A stretch of DNA of 26,098 bases from NCBI GenBank assembly GCA_000444245.1, contig ATSW01012520.1, positions 1 through 26,098 of the forward strand, in the 5' to 3' direction. Origin of the DNA: Botryllus schlosseri (lineage: Eukaryota; Chordata; Ascidiacea; Stolidobranchia; Styelidae). How positions within the stretch are numbered: position 1 is the stretch's first letter; every line of letters starts with the position of its first letter. A model generated the notes under the pieces. It saw only the letters and a list, made by a program, of their open reading frames with translations. It did no database searches and was not told the origin of the DNA. Made by a program: the position numbers and the translations under genes. Below, in pieces: positions 1 to 8,099 of the stretch.

Positions 1-1
1 C

Positions 2-745
2 TCCACCCTTGTGCATCGAGCACTTATGATTTGCTCTAAAGACAAATTGTCCACAGAATTAGATTGGATTAGATCCATTCTGTCCAAAAATGGATATCCC
101 GATTGCATCATTGACTCTGCCATTGCGGAGAAAATGCGCAAATTCAGACAACCTACAGTTTTCGGCCATAACAAATGCCCGGTGTACATACACCTTCCTT
201 GGCTTGGCTCTGTTTCTAATAGATTCACCAAATCAATCAGATCATGCGTCGAATCGTGTTACAACACTGTTAATGCGAGGATTGTGTATACAACGAAACA
301 AATTTTGCCAAACACGCGAAAGGATGTGCTGCCTGCTTTTCATCAAAGTATGGTAATATATGAATACAAATGCCACTGTGACAGTCGGTACGTGGGACGC
401 ACATCCCAACGCTTGCTTGAGCGTATCAAACAGCACGTTCCTAAGAGGATAAGATCGGCATCGCAGTCCCCTGATCCTGATTCTGAAAGTGTCACTCAGC
501 AATGCAAACACGCATCAAAATCCCAATCGCACAGCCAAGTATTGGCAAGCAGCTCTTCAATTGGCCAGCATTTGATCGACAACCCGTCTTGCGCCTTGAA
601 CTATTCAGACGACATGTTTTCAGTTTTATCCAAGGGTAGATCAATGTTTCATTTAACTGCTTTGGAATCCACTTTCATCAAACTAAACAACCCGGTCCTC
701 TGTCGCCAGAAAGAATTTTTGTATAATCTTAAAATTTCACACTAG
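2..745 (+). CDS. Penelope-like retroelement polyprotein, C-terminal part (RT end plus GIY-YIG endonuclease)
   Basis: The frame is open from the first bases of the window, so it is a partial protein whose N-terminus lies to the left. Counting from codon 11-13 as residue 1, the start (HRALMICS, then NGYP at 27-30) matches the thumb and linker region after Penelope-type reverse transcriptases. A KD-x-LP motif sits at 104-108. The GIY-YIG nuclease follows: VIYEYKCHC (115-123), YVGRT (127-131), the catalytic-type Arg in QRLLERIKQH (R138) and His 142. Next come the SIGQHLIDN helix (183-191), a Glu in ALEST (E219) and the typical tail NPVLCRQKEF (227-236). In this family the endonuclease nicks the target for target-primed reverse transcription. 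I see no break in the part present. Clade within the Penelope-like elements is not resolved. Confidence 0.93.
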   Translation, partial: STLVHRALMICSKDKLSTELDWIRSILSKNGYPDCIIDSAIAEKMRKFRQPTVFGHNKCPVYIHLPWLGSVSNRFTKSIRSCVESCYNTVNARIVYTTKQILPNTRKDVLPAFHQSMVIYEYKCHCDSRYVGRTSQRLLERIKQHVPKRIRSASQSPDPDSESVTQQCKHASKSQSHSQVLASSSSIGQHLIDNPSCALNYSDDMFSVLSKGRSMFHLTALESTFIKLNNPVLCRQKEFLYNLKISH

Positions 746-1029
746 TTGTCGTTGCTTAGCTGTTCGTCCGTGTTTTTGTTCAATTTTTTCCTCTGTGTTG
801 CTGCATTGTCTCATTGTATTTGTATTTTATACCTCACGCGCTCTACTTTTCAAGTTGCTTGTTGCTATATACGCTGCATTGTTGCTATGGCTGAATTTCC
901 ATTCATGTTATTTATAAATTTGCATTATTGCGTCACAATTCGCCATTTGGTTTTGAATTCATCTCTGTTCTGTATCCTTTATCGTGCCGGTTGCTCTTGA
1001 TAAGAGGCACGCGAAAAGTTCTTCGAGTC

Positions 1030-1035
1030 AATAAA
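1030..1035 (+). promoter_or_regulatory. Putative polyadenylation signal of the Penelope-like element
   Basis: An AATAAA hexamer lies about 285 bases after the stop codon of the retroelement frame, on the same strand. No downstream GT-rich element is obvious, so use is inferred from position only. Confidence 0.4.
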
Positions 1036-1069
1036 TATGAATATACTGTTAAAAGCCGTGTTCAAGTTC

Positions 1070-1358
1070 TGTACCACCAACCAGTTATTCAATTCTAATT
1101 GTAATATGAGAAAATGTGCAAATAAGGGTATAGTTCTAATCTATTTAGGGACAACGGTGTAGGTCTAAATCTAATTATAATCTAACTTGGAAAAAAACTG
1201 TTTAGGTAGGCCTATATAATTATATTTCCAATATAATATAAAAAAAGTAAGTGTAGATATATTTCTAATTGTAATATCTTATGAAACAAGTGCGTAGCTA
1301 TAATTCCAATCCTAATCTAATCTGGAAAAAGAAGAATATTTCCTAAATGCCTGACTCT
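1070..1358 (+). mobile_element. Family B MITE, 3' fragment
   Basis: This stretch repeats the right-hand part of family B: several rounds of (T)CTAATTNTAATCTAATTTGGAAAAA followed by GTGTAGCTATAATT-like blocks. The end near 1358 (GCCTGACTCTG) is a degraded form of the family terminus GTCCAAGTCTG. It lies 31 bp beyond the exon 4 splice donor, so it is in intron 4. Strongly diverged and 5' truncated, so probably old. Confidence 0.6.
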
Positions 1359-1389
1359 GATTCACACGACTACGAAGCCATTTACTCAC

Positions 1390-1482
1390 CGCGATAACTC
1401 TACCGTCCTTCCTGCAAGACTTGCCCGCCTCATTCGTGCAAGTCGGACAGCACGCGTTCGCTTCGATTACCAAAGACTCGCC
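1390..1482 (-). CDS. Secreted VWC-domain protein, exon 4 (end of VWC 1, start of VWC 2)
   Basis: On the minus strand this 93-nt exon has an acceptor GTACATGCAG at its start and a consensus donor GTGAGT at 1389-1384. Both ends are phase 0, giving 31 codons (residues 69-99). The piece ENACCPTC-like, read here as EANACCPTC, supplies cysteines 8, 9 and 10 of a VWC domain (CC-x2-C, residues 79, 80, 83). The segment SCRKDGRVIA that follows looks like the first cysteine and strand of a second VWC domain, so the protein should continue with tandem VWC modules beyond the left edge. In VWC families (chordin, BMPER, kielin, FRAS1 and others) such modules bind BMP-type ligands or matrix partners. Which of these it belongs to cannot be told from 99 residues. 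The open frame runs on past the donor with no cysteine pattern, which supports the splice site. Confidence 0.92.
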
Positions 1483-1539
1483 CTGCATGTACACCGTTAA
1501 TTAAGCCACAGTAACATATTGATGTGGTCAGAGATATAC
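1483..1539 (-). other. Intron 3 of the VWC gene, 57 bp, phase 0
   Basis: It reads GTATAT at the donor and TGCAG at the acceptor. In-frame read-through from exon 3 hits stop codons, so it must be removed. Its 57 bp contrast with the 21.4-kb intron immediately upstream. Confidence 0.9.
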
Positions 1540-1647
1540 CTTGGTCGCGTCACATAAAGGGTCGTTGCATATCTCTTGATGACAAATTATTACTTTGTTG
1601 ATACACTCGCACTTGGTGCACGAATTCTTTTTCCAAGCGCTGGCGTT
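1540..1647 (-). CDS. Secreted VWC-domain protein, exon 3 (core of VWC 1)
   Basis: This 108-nt exon (36 codons, residues 33-68, phase 0 at both ends) has an acceptor with a pyrimidine tract (TGATTATTTTCAG) and the donor AAG/GTATAT. It encodes NASAWKKNSCTKCECINK and then further cysteines. The spacing W-x4-C-x2-C-x-C-x6-C-x4-C-x4-C (cysteines 42, 45, 47, 54, 59, 64) is the VWC signature for cysteines 2 to 7. Asn 33 starts an N-x-S sequon directly at the exon start. The exon is read correctly only if joined to the micro-exon 21.4 kb upstream and to exon 4 57 bp downstream, and both joins restore standard VWC spacing. Confidence 0.95.
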
Positions 1648-2517
1648 CTGAAAATAATCAGGACATCAGGCCATCATATCGAGTCGATATAACACACACT
1701 CTGAAATAAATATCGGTATCGGTAATATTATTAGGAAAATACATGCAGGCTATTCTCAAGACTTCACAATATCGTAGTAAGGAGTCGCAGAGCTATAATC
1801 TGCGAATACTACACTGGTAATATTGATATAGATGCAGCCTTTCTAGTTTGTTTCATGTCTAAGCATACCGATGGCCGTAAAGATGTTCACATAAATGCTT
1901 TGAATTTCCGCAAATTGGTCTTAACTAGATGCCATATAGGCTGAATATATCGGTGTAATCGAGGAGGGTGCTATAGTTATCGGTTTTATCGGTACCGGTT
2001 ATAAATCCGAAGTCGACATCTTTATCTACACTGTTGACTTGTGGGTTCGTTCGCAACTTATTTTGCGGTTAACAATATCATTTTGCGCGATTTCATAGCG
2101 ATTCACCAAGCCATTAGCGGCCTTCAGAACAAACAATGGCGGCCAATTATCGGCCGATAATTCTAGGAGTCAACATGGCCGATGTAAAGTGAGAGGTTTC
2201 GTTTGAGATGATCTTGAAATTCGAATTTTTCATCAAGATAAAAGTCGATTTTATGTCCAAGTCTAGAAGAGGTAATAAAGTCGCAGTGGGCTGGGAAGCA
2301 TTTCTAAATGACACAGTTTTATATTCAGAGTGTCGCAGAATCACTGCTTTTGGTTGTAATGGAATGCCAGCAATTTTCTAATTCATACGATAGCGATTTT
2401 ATGGCATAAAAATGGAACACAGACTGGTGGCGCTGGGTCTAAAATAGTCGTACCTCGATTTCACGTTTTTCTGGATATTTTCAGAGTAGCAAAATCAAGC
2501 CAATCAAGCCTCGACTT
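1648..2517. other. Intronic stretch without recognised gene or repeat family
   Basis: It holds scattered ATCGGTA and ACCGGTTA words around 1710-2000 and an 18-bp perfect palindrome at 2145-2162 (AATTATCGG and its complement). I see no open frame with family motifs. Confidence 0.5.
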
Positions 2518-2653
2518 GATCTGATTATTGAATAGTATATTGATATTGAAACAAACCCGAATATCTTCGGCTGACCCTCGTCACAGGCTATGGTCAGGGA
2601 CTAGCAGATAATTGGAAAGAACATTGTATGTCAACAATGGTATCAACAAATAG
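2518..2653 (+). repeat. Family A dispersed repeat
   Basis: This is a recognisable copy of the family: ATTGAATAGTATATTGATATTGA-like block, then AAACCCGAATATCTTCGGCTGA, a Cys-free CGTCA...GGTCAG block and AATTGGAAAGAACATTG, ending in GGTATCAACAAATA. Order and spacing match the copies near 23.1-25.2 kb. No terminal repeats or target duplication identified. Class unknown. Confidence 0.75.
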
Positions 2654-2761
2654 TAAATTGCATGCGTATAAATAATTTTTCCGTCATTAATTATTCGTTT
2701 ATTCGTTTTCTCATGTCTCATTGTGGGTCGCACAATAAGATTTCCGTTTTAAAATGGATAT

Positions 2762-2800
2762 CGAACACTCCAGGGATATCTAGATATCCCTGCGAACACT
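2762..2800. repeat. 22-bp perfect palindrome flanked by 8-bp direct repeats
   Basis: A perfect palindrome (2771-2792, half-site CAGGGATATCT) is bracketed by CGAACACT at 2762-2769 and CGAACACT at 2793-2800, with one extra C at 2770. The layout is that of an 8-bp target-site duplication around an insertion made only of two inverted terminal repeats. The CA...TG ends and 8-bp duplication fit hAT-type transposition. This interpretation is inferred. Confidence 0.7.
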
Positions 2801-3295
2801 ATAGGTTCGGAATTGCTGCAGTATCGATTCCATGCACGATATCGGACTAATGGCCGTTATGAACGCGTGAATGGCCCCCTAAAACATGACTCAGACCCAG
2901 ATTAGAATTTGTAGAATCACGGAAAGTCGATCGCCAAACAGCAAATGAAGTCCTGCGGTTACAAATTGGATTTTTGTGATTCCACCACAAAGAATGATAC
3001 ATATTTTTCAAATAACTCCCATCTACCAATAACTGTTTGTCATAATCATCCTCCTCTGAACCGTAATCATGATAAATCGACTCCCGAGCACAGCTATGTT
3101 AAAAAGGCAGTAAATTTCTGAACAGCAGATCTTAAAGTTGATTGGCGCGTTCAGACGGAACGGTTCAATGGAAGCCAATAGACGCGCCAGTATTGCGTCA
3201 CAAATTACAGTCGTCTATTTTAGGAAGCGCTTGAAATCTTTGCGGTAAAGTTCTGAACGATTTCGAGACAGACGTGTAAACACTATTGGATTTTC
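2801..3295. other. Intronic stretch without recognised feature
   Basis: Only short chance frames are present. I see no splice-flanked cysteine-rich segment and no copy of the local repeat families. Confidence 0.45.
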
Positions 3296-3427
3296 AAAAT
3301 GCGCAACTAGAACTGGAATTATAACTATATAGTTGTACAAACTACCAATCTAGTGAGGGAACGGTCAACCAACTACGTTAGTTCTAGTTCTAGTGGATTA
3401 TGAAAATTCAGTTGTTACAACAAGTCT
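3296..3427 (+). mobile_element. Family C element, short copy
   Basis: It has the family start TTGTACAAACTACCAATCTAG, the GGTCAACCAACTAC block, GTTCTAGTTCTAGTGGATTA and the end GTTACAACAAGTCTG. The 13.4-kb copy shows the same order with a much longer internal array. A short inverted piece (GCGCAACTAGAACTGGAA, from 3301) abuts on the left. No target duplication found. Confidence 0.65.
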
Positions 3428-3794
3428 GTTCATAACGAAATGGATTATTACAATGTTTCAATATCATCCTGAATTTGCAATCGCTGGTTGAATTTCAAAT
3501 TTAGAATTTCGACCCCCAGCTGAACAAACCCAATCCCCAAAACTCAAACTAGAGGCACTACGTCACAGTGCGATAAGGCAGAATTCCCACAAAGTCATTG
3601 TGAGAAAGTGCTTGTCTTCTACCGGCATCAAACTCCTTGTCATCTCTTATCGCCTTCTATAAACAATTCAGAAGGGCGCGATTGTAGTGTAACAATGGGG
3701 TCTTGTTTATCTGTTCTGTTGTCAACTTGCGAATTCACTTTTTTGAGTTTTTGCGAGACCTAGGGATTTCTCTCAAGTGGGCTGGGTTGTCATC

Positions 3795-4186
3795 CAGACC
3801 AGAGTTGCACAGCTACCAAATTTTCAGTTTTCCCAAAACAGATTCGAGCCACCCGTTTTTTTATTAGTAAATTGTAGTGGGTTCGTGAAAACTTCGGAAC
3901 TGAATAAGATTTCGAATCAGAAAGAAACACAAGATCACTACACGCCTTATTAGAGTTCAGTCTCATAAATGTCTGTACACCTAGCTTGGCTCGTTCCACA
4001 CCATAAAACTGTCCCGTAGAATTTTCAGAAAAAGCGGATAGTAGGCCAGTTCTAGTTTTATTTCTAGTTGTGGATTTAGAAAAGAGAGTATAGTTCAAGT
4101 TCTAGGAATAAGTTTTGAAAAGTTAGTCGTTCTTGTTCTAGTTTTAATTGCGCAATTTTAAAAACGCAGAAGTTTGTGCAAGTCTG
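3795..4186 (-). mobile_element. Chimeric B/C MITE copy
   Basis: The outer ends resemble family C (CAGACCAGAGTTGCACAGCTACC-like start; GTTTGTGCAAGTCTG end). The interior from about 3960 to 4040 is the inverted core of family B (ATGTCTGTACACCTAGCTTGG, then AACTGTCCCGTAGAATTTTCAG). The last 100 bp are CTAGTT-type C repeats. A 102-codon minus-strand frame here is repeat-derived and is not called as a gene. Confidence 0.55.
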
Positions 4187-4192
4187 GGGTGA

Positions 4193-4240
4193 TGTATTCG
4201 GGTTTATTTCAATATGAAGATATTATTCAATTGTATAACA
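4193..4240 (-). repeat. Family A fragment
   Basis: It reads ATTCGGGTTTATTTCAATATG followed by ATATTATTCAATTGTATA, the reverse complement of the first half of family A. It directly follows the chimeric MITE. Confidence 0.65.
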
Positions 4241-4660
4241 CAGTCATGTTTCGTGACAATACTCTGAGATGAAGTTATCAGGTGATGACGCGTCTCTATC
4301 GCGGCGATCGTTATCGCTCGCTTTTAGCAACTCGATTGCGATATCAGAAACGTGTCCCCAGTAACGTAAACAACAATTTCCGAATTGTTTCAACACCTAG
4401 CCGCTATCTTTTCAGCACTTGCTTTACGGAACAACATTGTTCTGGTTATTGGAAACGCACGTGTCGTCACGACGTAATTTTGCGCGGACACACGCGACTT
4501 GTTGCCATTCGCCGTGAGATAGCGCGGTTTCCTTTCCGCCAACTCATTTCACGTCAACATCTAAATCTAAACTTGCAATGACATGGTTGCCAGACTGCTG
4601 AAAGGCAGAATTTCCAGTTTCATGTATTATATTTATGTCTTTTATGTATTTTTTGACATG
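4241..4660. other. Intronic stretch without recognised feature, CpG-containing
   Basis: A 99-codon plus-strand frame (4282-4581) is rich in Arg and His, but shows no domain I recognise and no plausible splice context. I do not call it. Confidence 0.4.
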
Positions 4661-4661
4661 A

Positions 4662-4805
4662 ATGTTGTGATATAAGAAATCAGTAGCCAAACGCATGTAT
4701 AAGTAGCGATTTCTAAGCAACTAAAAAAGTAAGTATCAAAGACCTAGTTTCGCCTAAAAAATACGAAAGCTGTCAAGTTACGCAGTCTAAAATTATAACC
4801 ACTAA
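4662..4805 (+). repeat. Family E repeat
   Basis: The order AAGTAGCGATTTCTAAG, AACTAAAAAAGTAAGTATCAA, GACCTAGTTTCGCCTAAAAAA, GAAAGCTGTCAAG and ATAACCACTA matches the copies at 6925-7092 and 11148-11389. Confidence 0.6.
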
Positions 4806-5040
4806 ACAAGACATTCTTAACATGTAGTTCATGGACTCCTTAGGGGTCTGCGAACTAGATTTTACGGGTACCTGAAAGGCCAATGTTGAATCTACACCAA
4901 CAAAACTACCTTTCTTAGCCATGGGAAGTGAATACCTTTTTATTTTAGCCATCAGCTCCCCAAATTTCAAAGTTTTGGGGTCCATAAATCCGCACGAAGT
5001 AATTTAGGGGTCCTCAATAGAAAAATGTTAAGAACCACAC
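4806..5040. mobile_element. Charlie-like hAT MITE
   Basis: The ends form diverged inverted repeats: ATTCTTAACATGTAGTTCAT then GGACTCCTTAGGGGTC on the left, and GGGGTCCTCAATAG then AAATGTTAAGAACCAC on the right. TTCTTAAC plus GGACCCC blocks are typical of hAT-Charlie non-autonomous elements. No clean 8-bp duplication is visible, so this rests on the termini. Confidence 0.6.
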
Positions 5041-5074
5041 ACAAGTTTAGTAGCGCAAGTATAGACAGCACTAC

Positions 5075-5220
5075 ATTACCGACCGCGCGGATGGCGCAAC
5101 TTGCGGAAAAGATCGCGGATGGTGCGCGATCCGCGGAGCAGCATTTTGAGTGTGGATTTATTTCGACCGCGATAAAACAAAACTAATTCCGCGCGTAATC
5201 TCAAGGGGCGTGGGCCAATT
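5075..5220. repeat. CpG-rich pocket with a small hairpin
   Basis: A CpG-dense segment in otherwise AT-rich intron. It contains CGCGGAT and ATCCGCG separated by 8 bases, able to form a 7-bp stem. Significance unknown. Confidence 0.45.
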
Positions 5221-5287
5221 GGGCGTGTGGTATGCGTCATAATACGAAGATTACTCCCCGCATATATAAGTTTTGGTGGGGGTGGTC

Positions 5288-5668
5288 CAAAGTTGGACGA
5301 TTAGAAGTTTTTCAACTTTTCCGAATTAGATTTATAATTAGAATTATAGCTTTGCATGGTTTTCCCAAAAATAGATTAGAATTCGAATTTCGGAATCCGC
5401 AACAACTTGAAAATTGAATGAAATCTCAAATTCATAAAGTCCAGCTCAATCAAACCGGGGTTCGCTCTCATACGCACGATCATGGCAAATGCCTTTAAAC
5501 CAAACTTATCTCGTTTCGGACGATACAGTTCTTCATGTAGCATTTTAAGGGAAACCGGAAATGAGATTACAATCAAAATGAGAGCATCGAAACATTTCAC
5601 AAAATGGATGACAATGAGATTACCAGAATTTTGCCCTAATTAGAATGATCTATAGTCCTCCAAGTCTG
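5288..5668 (-). mobile_element. Family B hAT-like MITE, full copy with perfect 8-bp target duplication
   Basis: This 381-bp element begins CAAAGTTGGACGATTAG and ends CTCCAAGTCTG. The inverted termini match over about 18 bp with few mismatches. It is flanked on both sides by GGGTGGTC (5280-5287 and 5669-5676), a perfect 8-bp target-site duplication. CA...TG ends, short terminal repeats and 8-bp duplications are the hallmarks of hAT transposition. It carries no transposase, so it depends on one encoded elsewhere. The interior contains the family core: a GAATTATAGCT...AGTTTTCCC sub-repeat, CGATCATGGCAAATG, and CAGTTCTTCATGTAGCATTTT. Confidence 0.88.
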
Positions 5669-5676
5669 GGGTGGTC

Positions 5677-6112
5677 TTGATGACTCGCGTGATAAATCTG
5701 GTCCAATTCGTCTACGAACCAGCAAAATCAGGATATTAAAATTACAAAAATGTATTAGTAGCGATCCGTGTAGTGTAGATGTACACGACTGGAAGTAACT
5801 TGATTGACAGTTTTCATAAAAGCATAAATTCTCGAACCCCTAGAATCAAATTTTTGGAAATCCTTTCACCCTCCATAAAACATCACGCGGCACGTCACCA
5901 TCATTGTATTGTGAAGGCGTCATCCATCATAAAGGCTGTTTACCGATCGAGCGACCGCTCGTAAAAGGCTGTCGCACCTGCTGGCCGCATATCAAGGCCG
6001 CGCTGATTCAGTTAATCTCGTAAACGCAACAATCTGCCCATTATATCATCACACGCTGTTAGCTGCCAATGGGAATTCGGTTGCCCGTTGTAAAGTAGAA
6101 CGCAAGTGAATG
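5677..6112. other. Intronic stretch without recognised feature
   Basis: Only short unrelated frames. A small hairpin CGAGCG-AC-CGCTCG lies near 5948-5961. Confidence 0.4.
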
Positions 6113-6235
6113 AAGATACTCTTGGACGACTTCAATATACAATCGAATTGTAAATATATTCGTATTGAAATAAGCCCGATGTACAATGTTCTTTTCAATT
6201 TTCTACTACTTGCTGTCGGTTGTATAACGGTATCA
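6113..6235 (+). repeat. Rearranged family A copy
   Basis: It starts as family A (CTTCAATATACAATCGAATTG, then ATATTCGTATTGAAATAAG), but continues with the inverted end of the same family (TGTACAATGTTCTTTTCAATT, TTCTACTACTTGCTG). The copy therefore looks folded back on itself by an internal inversion. Confidence 0.55.
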
Positions 6236-6244
6236 CCAAACATG

Positions 6245-6290
6245 ACGTTTTAGTCCTAGTTTTGAAAATCAAGTAGCTTGTACAAGTCTG
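6245..6290 (+). mobile_element. Family C terminus (fragment)
   Basis: It reads TAGTCCTAGTTTTGAAAATCA then GTAGCTTGTACAAGTCTG, the right end of family C. Only about 45 bp are left. Confidence 0.55.
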
Positions 6291-6564
6291 CCCAAAAACA
6301 TATCGCAAACTGAGTCATCTATCGACAGAGACAGAGGCGTCGATAATGATGTTTTGTGGTGGATATCAACTTTCAAATCTCAGTGGGGCGACTGGGGTTC
6401 ACTCGCACCCACCGTTCCCATGCCACCGCGATGGGGTGCAAACTCTGTATGACATCATGTTGATGGCAATGTATCTTCCCACGAGTCGAGTTGATGTGTT
6501 TGTTGAGAGGGTTACCAGTGAATTTGAGACTTGTGAATTTGCCATGCGAAATATAACAACTAGT

Positions 6565-6660
6565 AGATCTTGGAGGTATAGAACTTCAAGATAACCCGAA
6601 TACTTCCGCCTGACACTCGCCAGGTGTAATCGTCAGCAACTATCAGAGAATCGAAACTAT
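6565..6660 (+). repeat. Family A copy, internally deleted
   Basis: It has TCTTGGAGGTATAGAACTTCA joined directly to ATAACCCGAATACTTCC and GTGTAATCGTCAGCAACTAT. The ATTGAATAATATAT block is missing. Confidence 0.65.
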
Positions 6661-6685
6661 TATTAACTAGCCAAGTAATAACTAG

Positions 6686-6915
6686 TATTATTTTGAAAGC
6701 GATGCATCAATATTGTGTTAATCCATTCGAAATGAATGTTTCACTGAATATTTGAGCATGAATTATGATATACGGCACTTGGTGAACTCGGAATTAGAAA
6801 TATAATATGTATTATTATAATATGAAAGAGATGTATCGATGTTGTATTGATAATTTCGAAAAAGCAATGTTTAGCTGAATGTAAGCGTGAATTGTGATAT
6901 GTGCTGGGAGAATTC
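6686..6915 (+). repeat. Diverged tandem duplication, two units of about 110-120 bp
   Basis: Unit 1 (about 6688-6800) and unit 2 (about 6808-6915) share in order TATTATTNTGAAAG, GATGNATC, TTGTNTT, ATTCGAAA-like, TGAATGTTT-like, GTGAATTNTGATATN and GAATTCG-like blocks. Many substitutions separate the units, so the duplication is old. Confidence 0.6.
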
Positions 6916-6924
6916 GAGAGGAGT

Positions 6925-7092
6925 TTAAAGTATTCATCGTCGCTAATTAAGTAGAAGTAATGTCGTAAATTTCTATACTCGAGTAGAAGCGACTATTTTC
7001 CAATAAGTAAAAAAGTTTGAATTATAGGCATAGTTTTGCATCAAAAACTGAAAACTCTTAAGTAGAAGTGGTCTAACATCATAACCACTAGT
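6925..7092 (+). repeat. Family E repeat
   Basis: It carries TAAGTAGAAGTAATGTCG, CTCGAGTAGAAGCGA, ATAAGTAAAAAAGTTTGAATT, GGCATAGTTTTGC, AAAACTGAAAACTCTTAAG and CATAACCACTAG, in the same order as the copy with a target duplication at 11148-11389. Confidence 0.65.
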
Positions 7093-7214
7093 GTAAGTAA
7101 TGCTAGTAGACAAACATGAGTATTTCGAAAACGTAGTAGTTCGTAACTGGCCGACTCTGGCGAATTCGGCTTTCGGGAACTGGTGTGTATATGTATTAAT
7201 GTACTATGGGGTTA

Positions 7215-7665
7215 GGTTCAGATTTGGAGAGAAAGTTTTAAGCTTATCAAAATTAGATTACGATAGAATTAGAATACTAGCTACACAGTTTTGTCCAAAG
7301 TAGATTTGAATTAGAATTAGTTCAGTTCATATCATATCGGAGTTTATTCTGATATGCACAAAAATGGCGAATGTCTGTTTAGTGTAAACCTAGGGAGACC
7401 ATACATCCTCTTTAAAGAGGACTTGTCCCTTTTTCAGTATATTGAAAGAGTCCTCGGAGGACAGCGAAATATCCTCTTATTTTGCGATTCGTCCTCTATT
7501 TCAGAATTTTTGAAAAGTGTCCTCTTTGTTGGACCTCAAAATATACTAACCCTAGTAGTAGTAGTACACCAAGCCTGGCCACAGAAACACTTCACAAAAT
7601 ACCGGCATATCGTACTAATTCGTCTAATTGGACGACAAGAATTATCTAGTTTACTAGGCTACCGC
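7215..7665 (-). mobile_element. Family B MITE interrupted by a TCCTCT element
   Basis: The left part (7225-7390) holds ATTAGAATACTAGCTACACAG, TTTTGTCC and AATGGCGAATGTCTG. The right part (about 7565-7665) resumes with ACACCAAGCCTGGCC, CACTTCACAAAATACCGGCA and AATTATCTAGTTTACTAGGCT. These are successive pieces of the inverted family B sequence, so the intervening 7391-7554 was inserted later. Some host sequence of B was lost at the junction. Confidence 0.65.
7391..7554 (+). mobile_element. TCCTCT-rich MITE with TAGGG...CCCTA ends
   Basis: It begins TAGGGAGACCATACATCCTC and ends ATATACTAACCCTA, an imperfect inverted repeat. Inside are repeated (G)TCCTCT and AGAGGAC words, including a 16-bp palindrome TCCTCTTTAAAGAGGA. 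TAGGGTGACCATA-type ends with such words are known from non-autonomous DNA transposons in many animals. I leave the superfamily open. It is nested in a family B copy. Confidence 0.6.
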
Positions 7666-8099
7666 CAAGTGCCAACTTCAACATGTCTATTTTACAGGTA
7701 ACCGTTGAAAGTCTATATCTAGCCATCAATCTTACGGGTTTTAGAACCATACCCGATAACTGCGCCCATTACCGCGTAACGCACCAGCCGAAGCTTAAAA
7801 ACAACGCCCCACAAATAGATTAAAGCCTCTGCCTGATGTACGAGACCGGCGTATCCCCGCATCACAACATTCGCGCTGGTTTACGTACGAACAACGCGCG
7901 TGATTAATCTTGGAGAAAACTTCTCCAAATGGGTTTCTGCCGTGGGGGATATACTTTGCCGGGTGAAACACGGGTGAAATCAATTACCAACAACCGGTAA
8001 TTACATTCCTACGCGTCCAATTCTACTTAACACAAACGGCGGTCGCTTTTGGTCGACACTTTCATCTCAAGAATGGCTTCCCAGCCTGGGCGTCGCGAG
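7666..8099. other. Intronic stretch without recognised feature
   Basis: Moderate CpG content and chance frames only. Confidence 0.4.

Larger units (their letters stand above)
1..1035 (+). mobile_element. Penelope-like element, 3' part, cut by window edge
   Basis: This is the downstream part of an EN+ Penelope-like retroelement. It holds the end of the reverse transcriptase, the linker and the GIY-YIG endonuclease (coding to 745), followed by an AT-rich untranslated tail. An AATAAA signal lies at 1030-1035, which I take as the approximate end. The true right boundary was not located, and no terminal repeat or target duplication could be matched because the left part lies outside the window. 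The element lies beyond exon 4 of the VWC gene and antisense to it, so it is probably in the next intron. The long intact frame suggests a fairly young insertion. Confidence 0.85.

Noticed and set aside
746-1000. Cysteine- and leucine-rich frame after the Penelope stop codon
   Set aside because: It lies in the 3' untranslated part of the element, and its composition reflects T-rich sequence. No family match.
1000-1060. Hammerhead ribozyme, as found in some Penelope-like elements
   Set aside because: The required CTGANGA core is absent. CTTGATAAGAG with CGAAAAG resembles parts of it only loosely.
1312-1494. 60-codon minus-strand frame read as a free-standing small protein
   Set aside because: The cysteine-rich middle is exon 4 of the VWC gene. 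The first and last codons of the frame are intron sequence beyond good splice sites.
3790-4098. 102-codon minus-strand frame
   Set aside because: It coincides with a chimeric B/C MITE and is not open in other copies.
4282-4581. 99-codon Arg-rich plus-strand frame
   Set aside because: No domain recognised and no splice signals that would make it an exon. Length is within chance for the window.
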